Notes: a model not told the origin generated them from the letters alone. Shown: positions 1-5,718, counted from the stretch's first letter. The stretch is DNA of 9,118 nt from an uncultured bacterium (GCA_938042205.1 CALIRS010000214.1:1-9118), one strand, 5' to 3'. A program made the numbers and translations.

Positions 1-435
1 CAGGTTTAGTAAGTAGAAAAATGGAACTACAAGGCAAGCGTGTCTTTTCCTGCTAATGGAAAACTGGAAATCAGGGAAGAAATAAGCATGAACAAAAATC
101 GAACATCAATAAATGTAAAAAATGATTCCCTTTCAGTTAAATACTAGCAACCATCGAGACCAACCTCTTCTGCCTATCTCCTACAGATGTCTTTTTAGAG
201 TTAATTCTAATGTTTTGAACCTCGAAAAGGAACTAACCAGCTTATGCAAACACCAAGTAACAGGCATTAAAATGCTCTGCGTCACAAACACATAGCAACT
301 TAATCCGCTTTAAGCATATATCTTAGTTAACGTAGCCTTGATGCTATATGTCAGCAAGCATAAGATTCGTTATTTAATTTTGAAATGAAAAAAATCTAAA
401 ACCTACTCCTCACCCTCTTATAAAGAAAAAAACTG
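1..435. other. Gene-poor stretch, no supported gene
   Basis: No frame stays open for a useful length on either strand. Position 3 to 56 is open from the left edge and could be the last 17 codons of an upstream gene, but it resembles nothing I know. A 19-codon frame at 88-147 has a purine-rich AGGGAAGA before it, which is too little to call. A short inverted repeat (GCATT/AATGC) lies near 265-276, and CTTATGC near 241 is complementary to GCATAAG near 358. I see no clear intrinsic terminator for the minus-strand nuclease gene that ends at 436. This may be a decayed gene, a structured RNA or plain spacer. Confidence 0.5.
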
Positions 436-1605
436 TTATTGTTCAGCAATACGAGTTACTCTTATTTTTTTAACTACTTCATTTACCTGTATTTGACCCT
501 GTATCTCTTCTCTGACATATTCGGGTATCGATTCATTTTTTAATATTGCCTGAAGAGCACGGATATTAATGTTTACCACACTTTCGAACAATGAATGTTT
601 TTTAAGTGTCTCAATCAACTGTGATTCGTTAGTTGAGTATCTGGTGCCCTCAACAAGCTCTACTATAAAATCTTCAAACTTAACCTTTTTCTCTCCATTT
701 CTTTCCATTTCTGCAATCAATTCTCTCTCGATATTTTCTCTTTCTATTTTGAGTCTCTCGAAATCTTCCTCGATAGAAATAAGCTTTTCAAGGTATTGTC
801 TAAACCTTTCTTCAAAGGTATCAGGAAGCTCAAGTGCAAGAGATTGAACCTGAGTTGTTCTATTAGCTGCGGGGCAAAATTCTAAATAATCGCAATAATT
901 GCAAAGCTTACTTACATTAGCATTGAAACTATTTTCGTCTATGGCTCTGGAAATATGTTGGTAGGTTTCGAGGATGTTATTAACAGCTTCTTGAATTTCG
1001 ACTTCGGTTAACTCTGCAGAGACTATTTCATCTTGAGTGAGAAAGTAAAGGCTAACTTTTTCGGGATCTTCTTTGTATTTATAGCGGCAAGCAAAATAAT
1101 AAATAGCGAGCTGAAGATCTTTTTTAACCTGGTCATAGCTTTGAAGTTTTCCGCTTGTTTTATAATCGATGACATGAAGTCGTCCATTGTTTGTTCTGTC
1201 TACACGATCAATCTTTCCTACCAGTGTGAAATCAGGAAATGGTATCTCGAACCATTCTTCAAACTCCAGCGGAAGTTTCTTCGATAAGTCGGTGTTTTTA
1301 TAGAAGTTTCTAAGTGCTATTAGGGCATTCTTTTTCCATTGAAGTTCCTCTTCTAAGCTTGTATAGCCTTCTGACACCCAGTTTTTATCCAGTAAAGACT
1401 CAAGAAGACTGAAATTCGGGAACTGACCGTCATATTCGTTGTAAAATCGCGAGAGCACCCTGTGAATTGTGGTTCCAAAAGAAAGGTGAGGGGAAGGTTT
1501 TGAAGGCCTTTTTTCTATATAACGAAAGCGATAACTGAGGGGGCATTTCTGAAATAAACTTATTTGTGAATAGCTTATCCTATTATGTGCTGGCTGCTGG
1601 TTCAA
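436..1605 (-). CDS. PD-(D/E)XK (RecB/Cas4-type) Fe-S nuclease with C-terminal extension
   Basis: Probable DNA exonuclease or endonuclease of the RecB-like PD-(D/E)XK superfamily, 389 aa. The N-terminal part has the family layout: YSQISLFQKCP with C21, then H48 in FGTTIHRV, GKIDRVD with D133, VIDYKTSGK with D147 and K149, and QLAIYY with Q165 and Y169. C21 together with C235, C238 and C244 matches the four cysteines that hold a 4Fe-4S cluster in Cas4, AddB and related nucleases. Residues about 265-300 are rich in Glu, Arg and Lys and look like a coiled coil. Residues 300-389 form a further domain I do not recognise. Start is TTG with GGGAG ten bases upstream; the first internal Met is residue 300. 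The start overlaps the stop of the preceding small gene. No helicase, CRISPR array or cas gene lies nearby, so the DNA-repair role is inference from the family. Confidence 0.88.
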   Translation of the reverse strand: MNQQPAHNRISYSQISLFQKCPLSYRFRYIEKRPSKPSPHLSFGTTIHRVLSRFYNEYDGQFPNFSLLESLLDKNWVSEGYTSLEEELQWKKNALIALRNFYKNTDLSKKLPLEFEEWFEIPFPDFTLVGKIDRVDRTNNGRLHVIDYKTSGKLQSYDQVKKDLQLAIYYFACRYKYKEDPEKVSLYFLTQDEIVSAELTEVEIQEAVNNILETYQHISRAIDENSFNANVSKLCNYCDYLEFCPAANRTTQVQSLALELPDTFEERFRQYLEKLISIEEDFERLKIERENIERELIAEMERNGEKKVKFEDFIVELVEGTRYSTNESQLIETLKKHSLFESVVNINIRALQAILKNESIPEYVREEIQGQIQVNEVVKKIRVTRIAEQ

Positions 1606-1832
1606 TACTTTTCAACTCCCGCGTACATTTTAGCAATTCCTTTTGACATTAAAATAAAAAATACTGTTTCATAGATTGATCTTGTCCTTATCCAAGTATC
1701 TTTAATAGGGCTCTCCACAGTGAATAGTAAAGATACGCACAGGAAACCAATAAACATATTCTGGTTAATTTTACAAAAGTAAGGTCTTTCATAGCTTAAT
1801 TGTATCCGGCAGGTGTGACAATAATAGAACAA
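1602..1832 (-). CDS. Small cysteine-containing, probable membrane protein
   Basis: A 76-residue frame directly upstream of the nuclease, overlapping it as TTGA (TTG start of the nuclease, TGA stop of this gene), which is the pattern of translational coupling and the main reason to believe it is real. The N-terminus has YCHTC followed by YFC about 13 residues later, which could bind a metal. Residues about 26-41 (MFIGFLCVSLLFTVES) are hydrophobic, and a weaker hydrophobic stretch lies at about 54-66. The frame is closed upstream by a stop at 1853-1851, so the TTG at 1832 is the earliest usual start, but no Shine-Dalgarno is visible before it. An internal ATG at residue 26 would drop the CxxC motif. 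I do not recognise the family. It may act with the nuclease. Confidence 0.5.
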   Translation of the reverse strand: MFYYCHTCRIQLSYERPYFCKINQNMFIGFLCVSLLFTVESPIKDTWIRTRSIYETVFFILMSKGIAKMYAGVEKY

Positions 1833-1923
1833 TTGTATGATTCGCTGTTTTTAGTAAATTCAATGCTTTAAAAGAAGTATTTGACTTGTAAAAGCCTTGC
1901 CTGTAATCAGCAATTACTGTTTT

Positions 1924-1962
1924 AAAAGCCTGATAATACAGGTCAATGTGTTACTACATTGA
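1924..1962 (-). terminator. Stem-loops downstream of tRNA-Pro, weak terminator candidate
   Basis: Immediately 3' of the tRNA on the minus strand, a perfect 7-bp stem with a 6-base loop (1943-1962, TCAATGT/ACATTGA) is followed by a 4-bp stem (1929-1942, CCTG/CAGG) and then CTTTT. A third stem (1903-1917, GTAAT/ATTAC) is followed by a second GGCTTTTA. The U-runs are short and the stems A+T-rich, so termination would be leaky. Read-through into the small gene and the nuclease is possible, and no clear separate promoter was found for those two. Confidence 0.35.
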
Positions 1963-1974
1963 TATGCTACAGGA

Positions 1975-2051
1975 TGGTCGGGGCGACCCGATTTGAACGG
2001 GCGACCTCCAGCCCCCCATGCTGGTGCGCTAGCCTCCTGCGCTACGCCCCG
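1975..2051 (-). tRNA. tRNA-Pro(GGG)
   Basis: On the minus strand the cloverleaf is complete. The 7-bp acceptor stem CGGGGCG/CGCCCCG (2051-2045 with 1985-1979) is fully paired. The anticodon stem CCAGC/GCTGG closes a 7-base loop with anticodon GGG at 2017-2015 after U33, and the T arm is GCCCG/CGGGT around TTCAAAT. Discriminator A is at 1978 and CCA is encoded at 1977-1975. It reads the proline codons CCC and CCU. Length is 77 including CCA, normal for the family. It is the only RNA gene I can identify here. Confidence 0.97.
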
Positions 2052-2060
2052 AAATGTGTT

Positions 2061-2089
2061 TTAATAGGTTGCCCTTTAGTATAAACCAA
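2061..2089 (-). promoter_or_regulatory. Sigma-70-type promoter for tRNA-Pro
   Basis: Minus strand TTGGTT (2089-2084), 17-base spacer, TATTAA (2066-2061), about 9 bases before the first base of the mature tRNA. Hexamers and spacing fit a housekeeping promoter with a very short leader, as is usual for tRNA genes. Confidence 0.55.
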
Positions 2090-2304
2090 TTTTGGCAGTC
2101 TAATAAACAGGGATCAGCGATTAAGTATGAAAATTAAAGTTGCCTTCTCAAGTTAACTGCTTAAATATTTAAGGCGATTGACAGTATCATTTTTCAAATA
2201 TCTTTTTTAGAAACATAATTACTCATCACATAAGTTTCTATAATTTAAAAAAAATATTTTTTTAAATTCATAAAAGCTCCTTTTAACATGCCTTCGAAAG
2301 ATAT
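2090..2304. other. AT-rich intergenic DNA with palindromes
   Basis: No reading frame is supported between the tRNA promoter and the promoter at 2305. The stretch contains a 14-base perfect palindrome (CTTAAATATTTAAG, 2160-2173) five bases before a consensus -35 hexamer TTGACA (2178-2183). The nearest -10-like match, TATCTT at 2199-2204, gives only 15 bases of spacing, so this is a weak promoter at best. A 12-bp A/T-only inverted repeat follows at 2242-2268. Confidence 0.45.
2242..2268. repeat. 12-bp perfect A/T inverted repeat
   Basis: AATTTAAAAAAA (2242-2253) and its exact complement TTTTTTTAAATT (2257-2268) flank three bases. The block holds an 8-base A-tract and a 7-base T-tract. It sits about 40 bases upstream of the promoter at 2305, where A-tracts may bend DNA, act like an UP element, or bind a nucleoid protein. 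It has no GC pairs, so it is not a convincing terminator. Confidence 0.6.
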
Positions 2305-2344
2305 TTTACAATAATTGGCATAACTAATATTATAAATGTATAAA
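2305..2344 (+). promoter_or_regulatory. Promoter region upstream of the 33-codon ORF
   Basis: Two overlapping sigma-70-like promoters can be read: TTTACA (2305-2310), 17 bases, TATTAT (2328-2333); and TTGGCA (2315-2320), 18 bases, TATAAA (2339-2344). The second contains ATTGGCATAA (2314-2323), which recurs in front of the TasA-like gene with the same spacing to its -10. A start near 2350 would give a leader of about 60 bases before the small ORF. Confidence 0.5.
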
Positions 2345-2379
2345 TTTAGGATATATTGTATGAAATATAAAGTTTTCTA

Positions 2380-2400
2380 CAGATATATTTATCTGGGGGG
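2380..2400 (+). promoter_or_regulatory. Leader stem-loop running into a G-rich ribosome-binding site
   Basis: CAGATA (2380-2385), a 4-base loop and TATCTG (2390-2395) form a perfect 6-bp stem. Its last G begins a run of six Gs (2395-2400), which could pair with the 16S anti-Shine-Dalgarno about 12 bases before the ATG at 2413. The stem slightly overlaps the G-run and might modulate its access. Confidence 0.35.
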
Positions 2401-2412
2401 ACCTTTTGTAAG

Positions 2413-2514
2413 ATGAGCAGGAAAAAATTTTTGAAATTTTTTTTAAAATTTCTCTATTCATTAACAACTATTGCGAAAAGCACTTTTGCAATTTGGAAGT
2501 ATTCATATCGATAA
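2413..2514 (+). CDS. Possible 33-residue basic, aromatic small peptide
   Basis: ATG to TAA gives 33 residues starting MSRKKFLKFFLKFLYS and ending AIWKYSYR. The peptide has about eight Lys/Arg, no Asp or Glu, and many Phe, Leu and Tyr, so its first half could form a basic amphipathic helix. Support is contextual: a good promoter at 2305-2344, a hairpin, and a G-rich ribosome-binding site at a rather long 12-base spacing. Against it, the region is very AT-rich and AAA/TTT codons arise easily by chance. Two inverted repeats lie inside it (2433-2452 and 2470-2492). It could be a membrane-active peptide, a leader peptide for the regulator downstream at 2619, or non-coding leader RNA. I do not recognise it. 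Confidence 0.3.
   Translation: MSRKKFLKFFLKFLYSLTTIAKSTFAIWKYSYR
2470..2492 (+). repeat. Inverted repeat, possible operator or leader hairpin
   Basis: ATTGCGAAAAG (2470-2480) and CTTTTGCAAT (2483-2492) are complementary over 10 bp with one bulged G and almost no loop. That geometry suits a protein-binding palindrome better than an RNA hairpin. It lies 42 bases upstream of the -35 of the presumed regulator promoter, so autoregulation is possible. No T-tract follows, so it is not an intrinsic terminator. Confidence 0.45.
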
Positions 2515-2533
2515 AATAGTACAAATTTATCAT

Positions 2534-2562
2534 TTGAATTAAATAGAAGTTTTTAGTATATA
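2534..2562 (+). promoter_or_regulatory. Promoter for the LuxR-type regulator
   Basis: TTGAAT (2534-2539), 17 bases, TATATA (2557-2562). Each hexamer matches the housekeeping consensus at four of six positions. The predicted start near 2570 leaves a leader of about 50 bases before the ATG at 2619. Confidence 0.4.
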
Positions 2563-2618
2563 TACGACTAATCTTTAAACGACGGATTTTGTGAATTTAG
2601 AGAAGAAAGGTAAGGGGC

Positions 2619-3278
2619 ATGAGAGAAAAAGTAGTTAAAGTTATAAGCGATACGCCTTTCTTTGCATCTGGTGTGTGTCATTCACTCAAAAAGACATATT
2701 CGTTCATTTCACTTGTAAATTACAATCTTCACAGTCCAGGATTAAACCAAATTCTGGAAGAAACCAAAGACGAGAATTCGATTATTGTCTACCACTGCAG
2801 TCAAAAAGAAGGGCTTTCAGGTTTGAGATTAATACTTAAAGAATGTGCTGGGGTGCCAATAGTAGCTTTTTGTTGCATTTTTACTTCAGACATTATTAAG
2901 CTGGCACTAAAAAGGAGGTCAGTAGCAGTTCTAAGGGAGACTGCTAACGAAGATGAATTCAAAATTGCTTTTAAAAAAGCGGTGGGCGGTAAAACCTATT
3001 TAAGTAAAGCAATAGGCACTGAGATACTGGAAAGCCTTAAAAAGAAAGAAACTTTTGGCTTGACTTCAAGAGAGATTGAGATCATAAATATGATGGCAAG
3101 TGGGTTGAAAACGTCCGCTGTCGCTGCAGCACTGGGAATTTCCAGGAATACTGTCAGAAATCATATGGCAAATCTATATGCGAAACTATGTGTTGAAGAT
3201 CGTACTTCCGCAGTTCTTCGTGCCATGGAACTCGGCATTGTAAAACACCCTCAAAAAAATCCTTCTGAACCAGATTAA
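2619..3278 (+). CDS. Orphan NarL/LuxR-type regulator with degenerate receiver domain
   Basis: A 219-residue transcription regulator. Residues about 4-128 follow the receiver-domain pattern of NarL-type response regulators (VISDTPFFASGV at the start, PIVAF for beta-4), but the key residues are altered: the acidic pair is reduced to D11, the phospho-acceptor position reads VYHC (H59), the Thr/Ser switch position is C85, and the conserved Lys is R106. Residues about 147-207 are an intact LuxR/GerE helix-turn-helix (LTSREIEIINMMASG, then GISRNTVRNHMANLYAKL). No histidine kinase is adjacent. It probably binds DNA without classical phosphorylation, like other atypical NarL-family regulators of differentiation such as WhiI. 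The ribosome-binding site AAAGGT (2606-2611) fits the ATG. The TasA-like gene 200 bases downstream is a plausible target. Confidence 0.88.
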   Translation: MREKVVKVISDTPFFASGVCHSLKKTYSFISLVNYNLHSPGLNQILEETKDENSIIVYHCSQKEGLSGLRLILKECAGVPIVAFCCIFTSDIIKLALKRRSVAVLRETANEDEFKIAFKKAVGGKTYLSKAIGTEILESLKKKETFGLTSREIEIINMMASGLKTSAVAAALGISRNTVRNHMANLYAKLCVEDRTSAVLRAMELGIVKHPQKNPSEPD

Positions 3279-3396
3279 ACAGGCATAAATTTCATAAAAT
3301 TACAAATCCATTTCTACGCGCTCTATATTACCTATTTAGTTTTTCTTGTAGAAAGTATGATATCTGTCTAATTATTGGTACAAAGAAATTATTTCA

Positions 3397-3426
3397 TTGG
3401 CATAAAAAGATATCTATTTTTATAGA
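3397..3426 (+). promoter_or_regulatory. Promoter candidate of the TasA-like gene
   Basis: TTGGCA (3397-3402), 18 bases, TATAGA (3421-3426). ATTGGCATAA (3396-3405) is identical to 2314-2323. The -10 overlaps a perfect 6-bp inverted repeat, ATCTAT/ATAGAT (3412-3427), which could be a binding site. The leader would be about 45 bases. Confidence 0.45.
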
Positions 3427-3461
3427 TGTGGATTGAGGGCCCTTGATGCGAAAAATATCTA

Positions 3462-3471
3462 AAAGGAGGGG
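3462..3471 (+). promoter_or_regulatory. Strong ribosome-binding site that decides the start
   Basis: AAAGGAGGGG is a near-perfect Shine-Dalgarno. The TTG at 3472 follows GGAGG by only 2 bases, too close for initiation, while the in-frame TTG at 3478 follows it by 8 bases. The start is therefore placed at 3478. Confidence 0.7.
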
Positions 3472-3477
3472 TTGGAG

Positions 3478-4062
3478 TTGATTAATGCGATCGATTTCTT
3501 TAAGACACGATTCAGAAATAGGAAAAAAGTCCTTATCCTGTCAATTATCATGGTACTGGTTTGTTTAGGTATCGCTGGCACATACTTTTTTGACTCAGAT
3601 GTTTCCAGAGGAAATAAGATAAAAATGTCAGTTTTCGATCTTAAGGTGAATGGAGTGGATGATCAGGGAGCAATTATAAGAGTTCCATTTGCCGTTGCCG
3701 GGAACTCGTTCACTACCACTGTTCCTGTAACGCTCAATGCTTCAGGAAGAGGGAAGCTCTACCTGAAATTTTTGAATATACAAAATGACCAGGGAGAGCA
3801 AACTGAACCTGAAATCGAAGCAGAAAATACAGCAGGTAAGGAAATATATGACCTTAATGAACAGATTTATGTCTCGATAAATGGTGGAAGTCGATCGACC
3901 CTGAAAGAAGGTCTTTCCAAAGCAGTTGGAGAAATTAAATCTGGTGAAACTACTATTGTGGTTATTACTTTTGATGTAAAGACTTCCGCTGCCAGCAATG
4001 TTTACCAGGGGGATGTTTGCAGTTTTGATGTTGCGTTCTGTTGCGATCAAATAGATCCTTGA
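3478..4062 (+). CDS. TasA/camelysin-like exported protein with SipW-type signal sequence
   Basis: A 194-residue secreted or surface protein. Residues 10-17 are basic (TRFRNRKK), 18-37 form a hydrophobic segment, and GTYFFDSDVSRGNKI follows, matching the pattern of signal peptides cut by the SipW-class signal peptidase (TYAYFSDTE-like, then S and N). FDLKVNG at 53-59 and the C-terminal VYQGDVCSFDVAF also fit the TasA/camelysin family, whose members include the fibre protein of the Bacillus subtilis biofilm matrix. C181, C188 and C189 near the C-terminus are unusual additions. Family membership is from pattern; fibre formation is inference. It appears to have its own promoter, stands alone in this window without sipW, and is closed by a strong terminator. 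TTG at 3478 is preferred over TTG at 3472 on ribosome-binding-site spacing. Confidence 0.72.
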   Translation: MINAIDFFKTRFRNRKKVLILSIIMVLVCLGIAGTYFFDSDVSRGNKIKMSVFDLKVNGVDDQGAIIRVPFAVAGNSFTTTVPVTLNASGRGKLYLKFLNIQNDQGEQTEPEIEAENTAGKEIYDLNEQIYVSINGGSRSTLKEGLSKAVGEIKSGETTIVVITFDVKTSAASNVYQGDVCSFDVAFCCDQIDP

Positions 4063-4104
4063 TTATAATTGGCAAAAATCCTGTCAAAAATAGAAAGAAA
4101 GTAT

Positions 4105-4140
4105 TGACCGGGATTTGGAGGGGCGTCCCGGTCAGTTTTT
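4105..4140 (+). terminator. Strong intrinsic terminator
   Basis: A perfect 9-bp GC-rich stem, TGACCGGGA (4105-4113) with TCCCGGTCA (4126-4134), a 12-base loop, then GTTTTT (4135-4140). It ends transcription of the TasA-like gene and separates it from the pdx-ruv operon. Confidence 0.92.
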
Positions 4141-4168
4141 AATATTTACTTCAAAGGCGTTTATAGGC

Positions 4169-4198
4169 TTGTTTAACCATCTCAATCTCAATTATCAT
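4169..4198 (+). promoter_or_regulatory. Promoter candidate for the pdxS operon
   Basis: TTGTTT (4169-4174), 18 bases, TATCAT (4193-4198), giving a leader of about 55 bases. The ribosome-binding site before the ATG at 4261 is GAAGGTGA, near 4245. I see no riboswitch fold and no obvious operator in the leader. Confidence 0.4.
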
Positions 4199-4260
4199 TA
4201 TAAAAAGAAATGTTTATTCAGCTGCTATGATTAAAACAACATAAGAAGGTGATTGTCTAA

Positions 4261-5142
4261 ATGGAAAAAGGTACTTATAGGGTTAAATGTGGTCTTGCCG
4301 AAATGCTTAAAGGTGGAGTAATTATGGACGTTACTTCTCCTGAGCAGGCAAAAATCGCTGAGGATGCAGGTGCAGTAGCTGTAATGGCGCTCGAGCGAGT
4401 ACCTGCTGACATTCGCGCTGCTGGCGGAGTTGCTAGAATGGCAGACCCTGAAATCATAATAAAAATAATGAATACGGTCACGATACCAGTTATGGCAAAG
4501 GTAAGAATTGGACATTTTGTCGAAGCACAGATTCTTGAAGCCCTTGGTGTTGACTTCATCGATGAAAGCGAAGTTTTAACACCAGCTGATGAAGAACATC
4601 ATATAAACAAGTGGGATTTTAAGGTTCCTTTTGTATGTGGATGTCGCGATCTTGGCGAAGCTCTACGGCGAATTGGTGAAGGAGCCGCCATGATTAGAAC
4701 AAAAGGCGAAGCTGGTACTGGGAATGTAGTAGAAGCGGTCAGGCATATGAGAGCGGTCACAAGTGAAATAAGAAGAATACAGAATATGCCTGATGACGAG
4801 CTGATGACAGAAGCTAAAAAGCTTCAAGCTCCTTATGAGCTTGTTAAGAAAGTTAAAGAAGTCGGTCGACTTCCGGTGGTCAACTTTGCTGCTGGAGGTA
4901 TTGCAACTCCGGCGGACGCAGCAATGATGATGCAACTTGGAGCCGACGGAGTATTTGTTGGTTCAGGAATATTTAAATCGGAAGACCCTGCAGCAAGAGC
5001 CAGAGCAATTGTGGAAGCGGTAGCTCATTATGATGAACCAGAAGTGCTGGCTCAAATATCCAGAGGAATCGGCGAGCCCATGAAAGGGATAGAGGTTAGC
5101 AAGCTTAGCGAAGAAGAGCTTTTGCAAACAAGAGGATGGTAA
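4261..5142 (+). CDS. pdxS: Pyridoxal 5'-phosphate synthase lyase subunit PdxS
   Basis: Synthase subunit of the deoxyxylulose-independent vitamin B6 pathway. It builds pyridoxal 5'-phosphate from ribose 5-phosphate, glyceraldehyde 3-phosphate and ammonia supplied by PdxT. The 293 residues match the family's usual length. The (beta/alpha)8 barrel shows D23 in GVIMDV, the ribose-phosphate-binding lysine K80 in MAKVRIGH, the second lysine K148 in MIRTKGEAGTG, and phosphate-binding glycines in NFAAGGIATPADAA and GVFVGSGIF. The protein forms a cytosolic dodecamer decorated with PdxT. Its stop is directly followed by the pdxT ATG, so the two subunits are made together. It is the first gene of the operon, with a terminator upstream. 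Confidence 0.98.
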   Translation: MEKGTYRVKCGLAEMLKGGVIMDVTSPEQAKIAEDAGAVAVMALERVPADIRAAGGVARMADPEIIIKIMNTVTIPVMAKVRIGHFVEAQILEALGVDFIDESEVLTPADEEHHINKWDFKVPFVCGCRDLGEALRRIGEGAAMIRTKGEAGTGNVVEAVRHMRAVTSEIRRIQNMPDDELMTEAKKLQAPYELVKKVKEVGRLPVVNFAAGGIATPADAAMMMQLGADGVFVGSGIFKSEDPAARARAIVEAVAHYDEPEVLAQISRGIGEPMKGIEVSKLSEEELLQTRGW

Positions 5143-5718
5143 ATGAGTGTAAAAGTTGGTGTACTTGCTTTTCAGGGGGATGTGTCTGAACATATTGAGG
5201 CGTTTAGAAAAGCGGGCGCAGATCCTTTTCCTTTAAAAAAAGCTGAAGACCTCGACAGAATAGATGCTCTATCGTTACCAGGAGGGGAAAGTACCACCAT
5301 TTCCAGGTTCCTTAAAGAAGGGAAATTTTATGAAATTATTCCGCAGAAGTATTCCGAGGGGATGGCAATATTTGCGACCTGCGCGGGCATGATCTTGCTC
5401 TCTAAAGAAGTGATTGAAAATAGCGTGGAAAGTATGGGTTTGATAAACATTAAAGTAAAACGGAATGCTTATGGGCGACAAAGAGATAGTTTTGAGGAAA
5501 GTATATTTCTTGAATTTGACAATAAACCGTTTACAGCCATATTTATAAGAGCTCCCAGGATTGTTGAGGTAGGTAACGGAGTGAGTGTTATTTCAAAGTT
5601 CAATGAAGAGCCAGTATTAGTTCAATCAGGGAAAATTCTGGCAGCGAGCTTTCATCCTGAATTGACAGACGACTTACGTATTCATAGATATTTCCTAAAA
5701 ATGGTTGAAAAGAGGTAA
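5143..5718 (+). CDS. pdxT: Pyridoxal 5'-phosphate synthase glutaminase subunit PdxT
   Basis: Glutamine amidotransferase (class I, triad type) that hydrolyses glutamine and channels ammonia to PdxS. The 191 residues are full length. Motifs in order: GVLAFQGDVSEH (6-17), PGGEST (46-51, oxyanion and glutamine-binding loop), nucleophile C80 in FATCAGMILL, NAYGRQ (108-113), IRAPRI (135-140), and H171 and E173 in SFHPEL. The catalytic triad is therefore complete. FATCAG replaces the commoner GTCAG, a mild variation. The ATG begins immediately after the pdxS stop, with AGAGGATGG as ribosome-binding site inside the end of pdxS. Confidence 0.98.
   Translation: MSVKVGVLAFQGDVSEHIEAFRKAGADPFPLKKAEDLDRIDALSLPGGESTTISRFLKEGKFYEIIPQKYSEGMAIFATCAGMILLSKEVIENSVESMGLINIKVKRNAYGRQRDSFEESIFLEFDNKPFTAIFIRAPRIVEVGNGVSVISKFNEEPVLVQSGKILAASFHPELTDDLRIHRYFLKMVEKR

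Noticed and set aside
88..147. 19-codon ORF behind AGGGAAGA
   Set aside because: Too short, no recognisable sequence, and no promoter or neighbour that supports it.
436..1605. Nuclease as a CRISPR Cas4
   Set aside because: No CRISPR repeats and no other cas genes in the window, and it is longer than typical Cas4 because of its C-terminal extension.
1975..2051. tRNA-Pro as attachment site of an integrated element
   Set aside because: No integrase and no second copy of the tRNA 3' end is present in the window.
3311..3354. TTTCTAC/GTAGAAA pair as terminator of the regulator gene
   Set aside because: A 7-bp A/T-rich stem with a 30-base loop and no following T-run; not convincing.
3472..3477. 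TTG 3472 as start of the TasA-like gene
   Set aside because: It is only 2 bases from GGAGG; TTG 3478 has the normal 8-base spacing.
4275..4935. Antisense frames opposite pdxS
   Set aside because: They mirror a strongly conserved gene and have no promoter or ribosome-binding site of their own.
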